Both the position numbers and the translations under genes were made by a program. This document shows, piece after piece, positions 9,056 to 16,771 of a stretch of DNA of 46,907 nt. Within the stretch, counting starts at the first letter, position 1, and every line of letters begins with the position of its first letter. Source of the DNA: Anaerobacillus alkalilacustris (lineage in GTDB: Bacteria; Bacillota; Bacilli; Bacillales; Anaerobacillaceae); the NCBI RefSeq assembly GCF_001866005.1, contig NZ_MLQR01000001.1, positions 441,289 through 488,195 of the forward strand. The letters run 5' to 3'. The notes beneath the pieces are model-generated. The model worked only from the letters and a program-made list of their open reading frames with translations. It did no database searches and was not told where the DNA came from.

Positions 9056-10063
9056 TTATTTCGTTGCTAAATCAAATAAATGAGGTACACGATTTTTTTC
9101 AGCATAACCGTCATTGTATTCACGTTCTCTTGTTAGGGCATCAACAGGACAAGCATGAACACATTTGAGACAGCCTTTACAATACTGATAGTCAATTCCT
9201 TTTAGGAACATTTGCGGACGTCCTTTTTTATCTGGTTTTTCTTCCCATACAAAACAAAAGTCAGGGCACACTGTATCACAGGCTGCACAATTGATACATT
9301 TATCATCATGAAAGTGCGGAAGCATTCCTACACGAGAAATACTTAAATCTTTTAAAATACTGTTTCCGGGATTCGTTACCATCCCGCCGAGAGGTTGTGT
9401 TTCGTATCCAAGGAAAGGTTCATGCCTTGAGAATGATTGTAAAGCGGTTTCCTCTTTCGCTTCATAGGTTTGAAAAACCACTTCACTAAACCCTCGTTCA
9501 AATGTACGAATGTTTGGTTCAACAAGATGGGGGTATTTATTTTGAAATGTTCGACGAATGGTATTTTTCATTGATTCAGGATCTAGGAAGTCTAAAATTC
9601 GGTAAAGTGCACCTAACATTGCGGTATTTGCTTTCGTTTGTTCTTCTAAAGCTATTCCAGTGGCATCGACAACGGCAATGCTTCCGCTTGGAATATTCAT
9701 TAATTTCATTAATTCGTCAGGGGATTTTAGTGAATTGACCAGAACAGTACTATCGGGATAAATCCCGCTCGTACAGTTAATCGTTTTAAATAGCGCATCA
9801 TGAAAAATACCTATAACATGGGGACGTTCAATGGGTGTATTATCTCGAATGTTTGTTTTAGGATCGCAAAAACGAATATGTGCTTTCACTGGTGATCCTT
9901 TTTTCTCTGACCCATAAGAAGAAAAACCTACTCCATTTAATCCATTTCCAACTACTCCATCTTCAGAAAGCATTTTTCCTGCTAAGTTTGCTCCTAATCC
10001 TCCAATCGATTCAAGTCGGATTTCATAAAAACCTAACTCATTAACTTTTGGTAACTTTCCCAA
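9056..10063 (-). CDS. 2-oxoacid:ferredoxin oxidoreductase, fused gamma and 2x[4Fe-4S] subunit
   Basis: The first 180-190 residues are the gamma (catalytic gamma/KorC-like) domain with E-I-R-L-E-S-I-G-G-L-G-A-N-L-A-G. The C-terminal 90 residues carry two ferredoxin cluster motifs, C-I-N-C-A-A-C-D-T-V-C-P and C-K-G-C-L-K-C-V-H-A-C-P. I prefer the TTG at 10063 as start because GGGAGGG stands 6 bp upstream of it. An ATG at 10078 in the same frame would overlap that ribosome binding site. The resulting protein is 335 residues and starts M-G-K-L-P-K-V-N-E-L-G-F-Y-E. It is the first gene of the operon with the alpha-beta fusion and would pass electrons from the TPP site to ferredoxin. Confidence 0.88.
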   Translation of the reverse strand: MGKLPKVNELGFYEIRLESIGGLGANLAGKMLSEDGVVGNGLNGVGFSSYGSEKKGSPVKAHIRFCDPKTNIRDNTPIERPHVIGIFHDALFKTINCTSGIYPDSTVLVNSLKSPDELMKLMNIPSGSIAVVDATGIALEEQTKANTAMLGALYRILDFLDPESMKNTIRRTFQNKYPHLVEPNIRTFERGFSEVVFQTYEAKEETALQSFSRHEPFLGYETQPLGGMVTNPGNSILKDLSISRVGMLPHFHDDKCINCAACDTVCPDFCFVWEEKPDKKGRPQMFLKGIDYQYCKGCLKCVHACPVDALTREREYNDGYAEKNRVPHLFDLATK

Positions 10064-10136
10064 ACATAGCCCTCCCATCTCTAAAAAACACATTTCGATA
10101 CTTAAATATTTAAAATATTTTTAAAATTACAACTTT

Positions 10137-10165
10137 ATTGTAACAGCATACGAAATTGAGAACAA
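10137..10165 (-). promoter_or_regulatory. Probable sigma-A promoter of the oxidoreductase operon
   Basis: Minus strand: TTGTTC (10165-10160), a 17-bp spacer and TACAAT (10142-10137), about 70 bp upstream of the TTG start. Further upstream a 9-bp direct repeat TATAGTACA occurs on the plus strand at 10232-10240 and 10247-10255, 15 bp apart, and could be a regulator site. Confidence 0.55.
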
Positions 10166-10304
10166 CAGAAACTTATATTATTTTTCCTACAATAAATTTT
10201 ATAGGGCATGTAACTTTTAAAATATATAGTCTATAGTACATTTTGGTATAGTACAGTTTTTTATTGTTTTGCAACAGAACGTGCAACATAGGACAGGTTT
10301 ATTG

Positions 10305-10380
10305 TGAAAAAAGGATAATTTGTTAACTATCGTTTGATTTTTTAGTTTGCGGTGAGCGACATCACTGCCCTATAAAGATG
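10305..10380 (+). repeat. 76-bp direct repeat, copy 1
   Basis: It starts TGAAAAAAGGATAATTTGTT and ends CTATAAAGATG. The copy at 12712-12787 has the same length and orientation and differs at only about six positions. The pair brackets the quinone oxidoreductase and DUF2500 genes. Confidence 0.85.
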
Positions 10381-10429
10381 GACAGGTTAGGCTACCTAAA
10401 ATTCATTTGGGACAAGGTACCTGTCCCTT
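10380..10429. repeat. GGACAGG...CTGTCC hairpin repeat, copy 2
   Basis: It starts GGACAGGTTAGGCTACCTAA and ends GGTACCTGTCCCTT. The first eight bases GGACAGGT pair with ACCTGTCC near the end. It abuts the 76-bp repeat directly. The 76-bp copy at 12712 lacks this extension, so the two repeats are independent units. Confidence 0.7.
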
Positions 10430-10910
10430 CCTTTTTTCCCTTGAAGAATTTGAACCACTTTTTAAGAAGAGATTTTGCACCCATTCAGTTACTAACTTAT
10501 TGATGCGTCGGTTAATTTGAGAACCACTTATACTTTAATCCTTTAGCGAAGAATAAATGATAATGTATTTTCTCAAATCTTTGTTTACACCTTCATTCCC
10601 TAAATCGTCTATTGGTCTATCCTAATTCAAAAAAATTAAAACAGCCAATTTCCAAAATGGAAATTGACTGTCGGTGTTAATGCAATAAAAGTGTTCGACT
10701 TTGCTGAGCATATAAAAGCAAAAAAAGATTATCTGAGGACTTAACAAATGCGAGTGAAAGTAGCCTAAAGTTCTGGAATAACGATATTGATCCATTTCAA
10801 TACACATCCTTACGCGCGTTTCGGATAAAATGTGACCACTGGTCATAAGTTAATTTCAGGTAGAAATTAACAGTATTTCAATGTACAGTTTAACGATTTT
10901 GGTCAGTGTA

Positions 10911-10968
10911 AAAAGGGATCTAGTTCCCACCGCAGTATCGTTAACGCAGTGGGGATCAAACCCCTTTT
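10911..10968. terminator. Extended stem-loop after the oxidoreductase-like gene
   Basis: AAAAGGG (10911-10917) pairs with CCCTTTT (10962-10968), with an inner CCCAC / GTGGG pair. The loop contains CAGTATCGTTAACG, reminiscent of the constant tag of the repeat family at 37490, 40080, 43773 and 45390. It lies 14 bp past the stop of the gene at 10982. Confidence 0.55.
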
Positions 10969-10981
10969 AACGTACATTCAT

Positions 10982-11950
10982 TTAACTTTTCTCATGTTCA
11001 ATCGAGATGGCTACATTGCCCTTTTTATGACCTTTCTCAGCATAGCGATGTGCTTCGGGTACTTGATCCAACGGATAGGTTCGGTCGATAACGGATGTAT
11101 ATTTTCCAGCCTCAATAAGTTCTTTCAAGAAGACTAAATCTTCAGACTTTTCTTGGGCGACTCCTACTATCGCCTTCTTGCTGCCTACTAATGACGTTCC
11201 AACTCCTAATAATGTATGAGAAACACCAGCCGAACCTAATAGTAAATAGCCATGTTTGGTAAGTTTACTCTTAGTTTCGAAAAAAGAAATCTTACCTACC
11301 GTGTCAAAAATAACATCATACTTCTCACCACTTTTAGTAAAGTCATTTATTGTATAATCAATTACCTTATCTGCTCCTAATGATTTAACCATTTCTAGAT
11401 TTGAGGTACTACATACCCCAGTTACTTCTGCTCCATAGTACTTGGCAAGCTGAACAGCAGCTGTTCCAACAGCTCCAGAAGCGCCATAAATAAGAACCTT
11501 CTGTCCACTTTCGATTTTTACTTTTCTAAGAAAGTGTATCGCTGTCATTCCCCCAAACGGAATAGCTGCTGCTGCTTCATAGCTTAGATTTTGCGGTTTT
11601 AATGCTATTGGAGCATCTTCACGTAGACATTTGTACTCAGCATAACTACCCAAACTCATACCAGTAGATCCGTAAATTTGATCACCTTGTTTAAACCGTG
11701 TTACAGCTTTACCAACAGCTTCAACCTTACCAGCAAGGACACCTCCAAGAATAGCTCGTTTGGGTTTGGTAAAACCAAAGAAAAACCTTACTATAAACGG
11801 GTCAGCTTTTCGCAATCGCCAATCAGCGGAGTTTACTGCTGTCGCATGAATTTTAATTAATATTTCATTATCTTTAGGGAAAGGCTTTTCAACTTCTTGA
11901 AGTTGAAGAACATCAGATGGACCATATTCCTGACATACAATCGCTTTCAC
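10982..11950 (-). CDS. Zinc-less medium-chain dehydrogenase (quinone oxidoreductase-like)
   Basis: The 322-residue protein is a medium-chain dehydrogenase/reductase of the zinc-independent, NADPH:quinone-reductase-like branch. The GroES-like N-domain has N-S-A-D-W-R-L-R-K. The Rossmann domain has [19 protein letters not shown] (nucleotide binding, about 145-165) followed by G-A-D-K-V-I-D-Y. No zinc-ligand cysteines are present. The start is GTG at 11950, with GAGGGGAA about 8 bp upstream. Substrate is unknown; family members reduce quinones or alpha,beta-unsaturated carbonyls with NAD(P)H. Lone gene between the two 76-bp repeats. Confidence 0.88.
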   Translation of the reverse strand: MKAIVCQEYGPSDVLQLQEVEKPFPKDNEILIKIHATAVNSADWRLRKADPFIVRFFFGFTKPKRAILGGVLAGKVEAVGKAVTRFKQGDQIYGSTGMSLGSYAEYKCLREDAPIALKPQNLSYEAAAAIPFGGMTAIHFLRKVKIESGQKVLIYGASGAVGTAAVQLAKYYGAEVTGVCSTSNLEMVKSLGADKVIDYTINDFTKSGEKYDVIFDTVGKISFFETKSKLTKHGYLLLGSAGVSHTLLGVGTSLVGSKKAIVGVAQEKSEDLVFLKELIEAGKYTSVIDRTYPLDQVPEAHRYAEKGHKKGNVAISIEHEKS

Positions 11951-12028
11951 AAAATTCCCCTCCTCTTTTTGTTAATGCAGCATTTTTGTACTACTTTCGC
12001 CGTTAACAAATAGTTTATCTACAAATTA

Positions 12029-12415
12029 TTAATTTTGAGTGTTACTTATTCTCTCAAAGTTATGATAGCGAGTGCCTTGAAATGTTAATTTTCCGATATC
12101 TCCCTCCGCAATAAGACCATACTGCTTACCCTTTACAGAAAGTTCAATCCGATCACTACTTTCTACTTCAAATGTAATATAGTAGTGCGTTGTAGTATGG
12201 TGATGATGATGCCCATTGTGATTATGCATATGTCTAGATGTTTCAGTTCTTTTGGAAACAACCCGTGTATTTACTGTCAAAGTAGGTTGCTGATTATTGC
12301 TATGCCATTCAGACACACCTTTAGCAACATTAAAAATAATTCCTCCAATCACAATAATGAAAATTAAAGGTATAAAAAATTGGGCAAAAGAAAAAGGATC
12401 TATAATAGTTATCAC
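12029..12415 (-). CDS. DUF2500 family membrane protein
   Basis: A 128-residue protein with one N-terminal membrane segment (about 9-30) and an extracytoplasmic or cytoplasmic beta domain. L-T-V-N-T-R-V-V-S-K-R and the region T-H-Y-Y-I-T-F-E-V-E-S-S-D-R-I-E-L-S-V match the DUF2500 family (YhhM-like). A histidine-rich loop (H-M-H-N-H-N-G-H-H-H-H-H) in the middle is also usual for the family and could bind metal; that is inference. The gene is 78 bp upstream of the dehydrogenase on the same strand. The function of the family is unknown. Confidence 0.82.
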   Translation of the reverse strand: MITIIDPFSFAQFFIPLIFIIVIGGIIFNVAKGVSEWHSNNQQPTLTVNTRVVSKRTETSRHMHNHNGHHHHHTTTHYYITFEVESSDRIELSVKGKQYGLIAEGDIGKLTFQGTRYHNFERISNTQN

Positions 12416-12711
12416 TCTCCAATTCGTTTCTAATATTTACGCTAAAATAGCTGCAAAGGTTACATAAATTTAGGATCATTAAACTTTCACATGAATTTCT
12501 TTTGGTTGCATCGTCTTTACGGTGGTTTATGGTCTTCAGGAAATAAAACTACCTAATATATATGTAGATATGGAGGTACTATATTTTTTTTAACATTCGA
12601 ATGATGCTTTAATTTTTGAAAATGCTTCTACTATGAAATCTATTGACCTGCTAAACGAATATATTTATACGTCGTAGATAAAAAGTTTAATTGGACCTTT
12701 GTCGTTACACA

Positions 12712-12787
12712 TGAAAAAAGGATAATTTGTTAAATATCGTTTGATTTTTTAGTTTGCGGTGTGTGACATCACTTCTCTATAAAGATG
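12712..12787 (+). repeat. 76-bp direct repeat, copy 2
   Basis: Same orientation as 10305-10380, with differences such as TTAAA for TTAAC and TGTGTGAC for TGAGCGAC. It may be the footprint of a mobile repeat or a recombination site around the 10982-12415 segment. Confidence 0.85.
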
Positions 12788-12858
12788 AGTACGTTATCAC
12801 GAAAGAGCCAGTCTTTAAAAAAAGTGAATAATAACACCTAACCTATTACTTGCAAAGT

Positions 12859-12894
12859 AAAATAGGGAGACCATTATGATGGAATCCCTATTTT
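12859..12894 (-). terminator. Stem-loop downstream of the macrolide kinase gene
   Basis: AAAATAGGGA pairs with TCCCTATTTT across a 16-base loop, 28 bp after the kinase stop. On the minus strand the stem runs into TTTTAC, so it is a moderate terminator candidate. Confidence 0.55.
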
Positions 12895-12921
12895 GCAAAT
12901 GGTTTTGCCTTTTGCGTGTTG

Positions 12922-13815
12922 CTACTTTTCTACACCTAAACTTTCTTTAGCCATTTGTACATATTCTTTTGAACCCGATACTTCCGCAAACTCGGCAATA
13001 TCAATTGCATAAGTTGCTTGAAGCTCAATGATATGGTCTTTCATCATAGGCCAAGTAACTCCACCTGCTGCTTCATAGGAGGCAATAACTTGTTCTAACA
13101 CCTGTTCACCAAACGTCATGTTAATGCCAACAAAATCTTTTGAAACATCTGTTACAGCAACTTCTGTCCAATCGATTAATCCAGTTACCTCAGCCTGGTC
13201 ATTGATTAACGTATGACCGGCATGAACATCACCATGGATCAGCCCGGTATGCATTGGCCACATTTTGTCATTGTCCACCCATGCTTGCCACCTATTCCAT
13301 AACTCCTCACCAACGCCATACTTTTCTTTTACCACTGACATTCGTTTTTTCATGCTTGCTTTCGCTTCAGTCATGGTTTGTACCTTTAATCCCGGTATGT
13401 TCAACATTTCTTTCGGAACTTGGTGCAGCTCTGCTAACACTTTTCCTAGCGAGTTAAGGTAGCTTTTGGGAACATTGTTTATATCAATCTCCCAAATATA
13501 GTTTTTAATTGTTGGATCAATTGTTCCTGCTGGAATACCTGATAATTGCTTATAGGCAATGAATTCATCTGTATATACCAACCATACAGGCACTTCGAAC
13601 GAGACATGACGACTCACAATATCCAACACTTTCTTTTCGACATCAGCTTTCGCCATCGAATTCTCTCGTCTCGGTAACCGCAATATCCATGGAACCCCTT
13701 CATGATCAACCGCATGAACGACTTGAAAGTCCAAGCCAGAATCGTTGATTTTAATGGAATCTTCCGCAATGATAATTCCATTCCTCTTAGCAAACTCTTT
13801 TACTTTTTTATTCAT
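12922..13815 (-). CDS. Macrolide 2'-phosphotransferase (Mph family)
   Basis: The 297-residue protein has the aminoglycoside/macrolide kinase fold. The N-lobe contains W-I-L-R-L-P-R-R. The catalytic loop is G-L-I-H-G-D-V-H-A-G-H-T near 195-205, with the catalytic Asp, followed by the metal site G-L-I-D-W-T-E near 218. The G-D-V-H-A-G-H-T-L signature is characteristic of Mph enzymes, which phosphorylate the 2'-OH of the desosamine sugar and inactivate macrolides. It follows the ABC-F gene by 9 bp and must be co-transcribed. The pairing of an Msr-like ABC-F protein with Mph is known from mobile resistance cassettes. Resistance itself is inferred, and the drugs covered are unknown. Confidence 0.88.
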   Translation of the reverse strand: MNKKVKEFAKRNGIIIAEDSIKINDSGLDFQVVHAVDHEGVPWILRLPRRENSMAKADVEKKVLDIVSRHVSFEVPVWLVYTDEFIAYKQLSGIPAGTIDPTIKNYIWEIDINNVPKSYLNSLGKVLAELHQVPKEMLNIPGLKVQTMTEAKASMKKRMSVVKEKYGVGEELWNRWQAWVDNDKMWPMHTGLIHGDVHAGHTLINDQAEVTGLIDWTEVAVTDVSKDFVGINMTFGEQVLEQVIASYEAAGGVTWPMMKDHIIELQATYAIDIAEFAEVSGSKEYVQMAKESLGVEK

Positions 13816-13824
13816 CGGTAATCC

Positions 13825-15291
13825 CTACTTCCTTAATTTTAATTGTTGCTCCTCCAAGCAATAAACAACGTCAGCAACACGTTCTACAAACATTCGATCA
13901 TGGGAAACAAGAAGGACCGTTCCTTCATATGCTGATAGAAACTTTTCTAATGCAAGGATACAGTCAACATCCAAAAAGTTCGTTGGTTCATCTAAAACAA
14001 GGACATTGTATCGTCCTAGAAACAATTGACACAATACGAGTCGAATTGCTTCTCCCCCACTTAACTTGCATATATCTTTTATTAAATCATTCCCTTTAAT
14101 ATTCAAATTGTGTAGTACCGCTCGGATTTTACTTTCGTCATAGTCACTTTTATTTTTCATATATGAAAGGACGGTTTCAGATTTTTCAAACTGATAATTC
14201 AATTGCTCATACATACCAAACTCGATCTTTGGAGAAAGAGTAATCCCCTCACCGCCGTTTAAAATGTGCTTAAGAAGTGTCGTTTTACCAGACCCGTTAG
14301 GCCCTGTTATGGCAATCGTCTTCCCTAACGGAAATTGAAAGCTTGCATTCTTTAATAACGTCTTTTCACCAACCTGTAACGTTATGCGATCAGCGATAAT
14401 TGGAAACTTATTGTGTAATTGAAGTGCTCTTGGTTGTTGAAACTGAACTACTTTTTCTTTTTTGGGAGCATCCACCGCATCAAGCTGCTTCACTCGTTGC
14501 TCAATCGCTTTCGCGGCACGTTGCATGGACTTTTGACTTGTATCCTTTGATTTTGTTTCGAACATTCGATTACCTTTTGTCTTTATTTCTTTCTTCGTCG
14601 TTTGTTTATTCGCTTTGGTAACCTTTTCTGCTTTTTTCATTCTCTCCTCTGCCGATTTCAGTAGTCGATTTTTTTCTTTTGTATACTTTTCATACTGCTC
14701 TTTGTGCTGTTTTCTCTCTAATTGTTTTTGCTCAACGTAAGCGGTATAGTTGCCCGCATACTCGGTAACTTTTCCATTTTGCACTTCCCAAATCTTTGTC
14801 ACCAATTGATCGAGCACATAACGATCATGACTAACGAGGACAAGAGCGCCGTAGTAATACTTCAATTCCTCAACTAAAAAATCTATACCCTCAGCATCTA
14901 AATGGGTCGTGGGCTCATCAATCAATAATCCTTCATGATAGGTGGAAAACAACTGCGCTAACTTCATCCGTGTTTGTTCTCCACCACTTAATTTCTCAAT
15001 TTCCGTTTTGGGAACCGCTAGTTTTCCTAGTAGCTCATCATCGACTTCTATCTCCACAGGCTTTGTCATTTGTTCAAAATAGCCAACGTTTATCAAACGT
15101 TTGACTTTTCCTTTATTAAGAGTGACTCTATCAGCCAAGGCTTTTAATAGAGTACTCTTTCCTTCACCGTTCTTTCCAACAATCCCAATTCGATCAAACT
15201 GATAAACTGATAATTTTTCAATGTCTAATACAACCTTATCTAAATACGAAATTTCTATTTTCAATAGTTCTAAACATAATTGTTCCATCAT
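13825..15291 (-). CDS. ABC-F ATPase, probable antibiotic ribosome-protection protein
   Basis: A soluble protein of 488 residues with two ABC ATPase domains and no membrane segments. The first domain has G-K-N-G-E-G-K-S-T near 40, L-S-G-G-E-Q near 100 and L-L-I-D-E-P-T-T-H-L-D. The second has G-P-N-G-S-G-K-T near 325, L-S-G-G-E near 415 and L-V-L-D-E-P-T-N-F-L-D. The linker between them (about 185-290) is a lysine-rich helical hairpin, the antibiotic-resistance domain position. Such proteins bind the ribosomal E site and displace macrolide, lincosamide, streptogramin or pleuromutilin drugs. Assignment to resistance rather than housekeeping ABC-F (EttA/Uup type) rests on its length, the adjacent Mph gene and the attenuator leader. 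TAACGGGAGGTAACG precedes the ATG. Confidence 0.87.
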   Translation of the reverse strand: MMEQLCLELLKIEISYLDKVVLDIEKLSVYQFDRIGIVGKNGEGKSTLLKALADRVTLNKGKVKRLINVGYFEQMTKPVEIEVDDELLGKLAVPKTEIEKLSGGEQTRMKLAQLFSTYHEGLLIDEPTTHLDAEGIDFLVEELKYYYGALVLVSHDRYVLDQLVTKIWEVQNGKVTEYAGNYTAYVEQKQLERKQHKEQYEKYTKEKNRLLKSAEERMKKAEKVTKANKQTTKKEIKTKGNRMFETKSKDTSQKSMQRAAKAIEQRVKQLDAVDAPKKEKVVQFQQPRALQLHNKFPIIADRITLQVGEKTLLKNASFQFPLGKTIAITGPNGSGKTTLLKHILNGGEGITLSPKIEFGMYEQLNYQFEKSETVLSYMKNKSDYDESKIRAVLHNLNIKGNDLIKDICKLSGGEAIRLVLCQLFLGRYNVLVLDEPTNFLDVDCILALEKFLSAYEGTVLLVSHDRMFVERVADVVYCLEEQQLKLRK

Positions 15292-15320
15292 TCGTTACCT
15301 CCCGTTATTTACCCAAATAA

Positions 15321-15348
15321 AAAATCACAGGCTACTGCCTGTGATTTT
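15321..15348 (-). terminator. Gene-proximal attenuator hairpin of the ABC-F leader
   Basis: A perfect 12-bp stem (AAAATCACAGGC / GCCTGTGATTTT) with a 4-base loop is followed on the minus strand by TTTTTTATTT. It lies only 29 bp before the ABC-F start, inside the leader, so it acts as an attenuator if active. A CCACAGG further upstream in the RNA (plus-strand 15439-15445) is complementary to its 3' arm and could form a competing structure. Confidence 0.75.
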
Positions 15349-15568
15349 GAGTAAACGGATGATAACAATCCTTATCATAGATCCTAACGTACAATCGCCT
15401 GACCAAATAAACCCACTTTAACTACAAAAGAAGGAATACCTGTGGCCGATAGCCTCCATCGATTTTATACTTTTCACATATATAAGCATAAAAAAATCTA
15501 GCTTATCGCCAACTCCTGGCTTTAGACTTAGCTTTCCTATAGCGAAGTTTAACGTAAAGTATAAAAAA

Positions 15569-15592
15569 GAAAGGCAGAATGATCCGCCTTTC
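15569..15592 (-). terminator. Promoter-proximal intrinsic terminator in the resistance leader
   Basis: On the minus strand GAAAGGCGGA pairs with TCTGCCTTTC (10 bp including one G-U, loop TCAT), followed immediately by TTTTTT. It lies about 100 bp after the leader-peptide stop. Without an antitermination event it would prevent transcription of the ABC-F and mph genes. Confidence 0.85.
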
Positions 15593-15655
15593 TACATATA
15601 GCATATTTCTATGCGAAATGAAGATTATTAAAAAAGGACAGACTGATCCCGTTTA

Positions 15656-15706
15656 CTCTGCATACACAAGCAGAGCCTTTGAACGTATGAAATTACTTGT
15701 TCAAAG
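15656..15706 (-). promoter_or_regulatory. Stem-loops overlapping the leader-peptide end
   Basis: CTTTGAAC inside the last sense codons of the leader peptide pairs with GTTCAAAG 14 bases downstream (plus coordinates 15699-15706 with 15677-15684). Next comes a second stem CTCTGC / GCAGAG (15656-15661, 15670-15675). A ribosome held on the leader peptide would block the first stem. This is the usual geometry of ribosome-stalling attenuators. Confidence 0.65.
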
Positions 15707-15734
15707 TACGGAACCGAATTCTGGATGGTAACAT
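15693..15734 (-). CDS. 13-aa regulatory leader peptide with R-X-R motifs
   Basis: ATG at 15734 follows AAGGAGG (12-bp spacing) and opens a 13-codon frame, M-L-P-S-R-I-R-F-R-T-L-N-K, ending in TAA. Two overlapping Arg-X-Arg motifs (R-I-R, R-F-R) are present. Arg/Lys-X-Arg/Lys is the known motif at which macrolide- or ketolide-bound ribosomes stall on leader peptides such as those of certain erm and msr genes. The peptide lies upstream of two intrinsic terminators and the ABC-F/mph pair, so it is read as the sensor of the operon. It is too short to have another obvious function. Confidence 0.78.
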   Translation of the reverse strand: MLPSRIRFRTLNK

Positions 15735-15836
15735 CTTTTTAATAATCCTCCTTAAAATTTAAACTAATTGACATAAAAACCTTAGCACTATATTAGTAGA
15801 AAGTCAACAATAACTTTCCTCTTATTAAGAAATTGG

Positions 15837-16604
15837 TTAGTTTTTTTTCATAGTACCGGTATAAACAAAAATCGCATCTCTTAAAAATTCTGTCATCCCT
15901 GGTTTCTTTTCATAGTACTTTTTAAACCGTTCATCATCTAGATACATTTGAGCTAGACCAGCGTGAGCATCCTTGTTGTACTCACTCCAGTAATACATAA
16001 GCCATTTTTTATGCAACTCCGCCGTTTTTTGTGCACTATCGCCCGATGGGTCTCCAGTTTTAAACGCTTTTTCAAGAGTTTCCTGAACTTCAATGGCAAG
16101 ACGGCTAACCTCGTCATAATCTTCTTTTTTCATATTCTTAAGTTTTTCATTAGACCGGTTCACCATATCATTGCCATATTTTTCACGAATCTCTTTCCCG
16201 TATTTTGCCTCGTTCTCATCAATCAATTGCTGCTTAAAACCTTCAAATTTCTCTTTATCTATCATCATTGTTCTCCCTTCCATTGAATCAATTGTTTTTT
16301 CTACATTGGCAATTAGAACATCTAACTGCTTTCTTTTTCCAAGAAGTTGTTCCCGGTGGTCCTTTAAGGCTTCGGTTTCGTCATATGAAGGGGAAGTAAT
16401 GATTTTTTTGACCCTTTCAAGACATATCCCTAATGCTTTATAAAACATGATTTGCTGCAATCGATCCACTTCTTTCTGACCATAGATTCGATATCCTGAC
16501 GAGTTGATTCTTGCTGGCTTCAGAATCCCGATCTCATCATAATACCGAAGTGTCCTCGTACTGACTCCGGCTAATTGAGCCAGGTTCTGTATCGTGTATT
16601 CCAT
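15837..16604 (-). CDS. MerR-family regulator with TipAS drug-binding domain (Mta-like)
   Basis: The 255-residue protein has an N-terminal winged helix of the MerR type (N-L-A-Q-L-A-G-V-S-T-R-T-L-R-Y-Y-D-E-I-G-I-L, residues 5-27). A dimerisation coiled coil (about 75-115) follows, then a C-terminal TipAS antibiotic-recognition domain (about 135-250) with E-L-H-K-K-W-L and H-A-G-L-A-Q-M-Y-L-D-D-E-R-F. Length and layout match Mta of Bacillus subtilis, an activator of multidrug exporters. AGGAGGTGAACAA precedes the ATG. It lies immediately upstream of the macrolide leader on the same strand and carries its own MerR-type promoter, so it probably autoregulates. Control of the downstream genes is possible but not shown. 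Confidence 0.88.
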   Translation of the reverse strand: MEYTIQNLAQLAGVSTRTLRYYDEIGILKPARINSSGYRIYGQKEVDRLQQIMFYKALGICLERVKKIITSPSYDETEALKDHREQLLGKRKQLDVLIANVEKTIDSMEGRTMMIDKEKFEGFKQQLIDENEAKYGKEIREKYGNDMVNRSNEKLKNMKKEDYDEVSRLAIEVQETLEKAFKTGDPSGDSAQKTAELHKKWLMYYWSEYNKDAHAGLAQMYLDDERFKKYYEKKPGMTEFLRDAIFVYTGTMKKN

Positions 16605-16626
16605 TTGTTCACCTCCTGATACTTTT

Positions 16627-16658
16627 ACTCTACACCTTTACGTATGCGTGAAAGTCAA
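16627..16658 (-). promoter_or_regulatory. MerR-type promoter and operator of the regulator gene
   Basis: Minus strand -35 TTGACT (16658-16653) and -10 TAGAGT (16632-16627) are 20 bp apart. This overlong spacing is typical of promoters activated by MerR proteins. The spacer holds the dyad CTTTCACG-cata-CGTAAAG (16654-16636), the expected binding site of the regulator. Confidence 0.75.
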
Positions 16659-16771
16659 CTGAATCTTTTCATGTATTTCCGATATTCAATCATCCCAGTG
16701 TCGCTATAAACAAAAAAACTTCTGGCAGCGAAAAACCAGATAGCCCCTACTATCCTGTACAGTTTATAATG

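Larger units (their letters stand above)
10166..10981. other. Long intergenic region with repeats and terminators
   Basis: No credible gene was found. The region contains the 76-bp repeat (10305-10380), the second GGACAGG element (10380-10429), a stem CAGcCAATTTCC / GGAAATTGaCTG at about 10643-10672, and the terminator at 10911-10968. A 74-codon minus frame at 10622-10846 has no ribosome binding site and no recognisable content. Confidence 0.4.
12416..12921. other. Intergenic region with repeat copy and terminator
   Basis: Besides the 76-bp repeat and the stem at 12859-12894, only short broken frames are visible. No promoter was identified with confidence. Confidence 0.35.

Noticed and set aside
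15388..15460. Longer leader frame M-L-I-Y-V-K-S-I-K-S-M-E-A-I in the resistance leader
   Set aside because: Its ribosome binding site would be more than 20 bases away; the 13-aa peptide upstream is far better supported.
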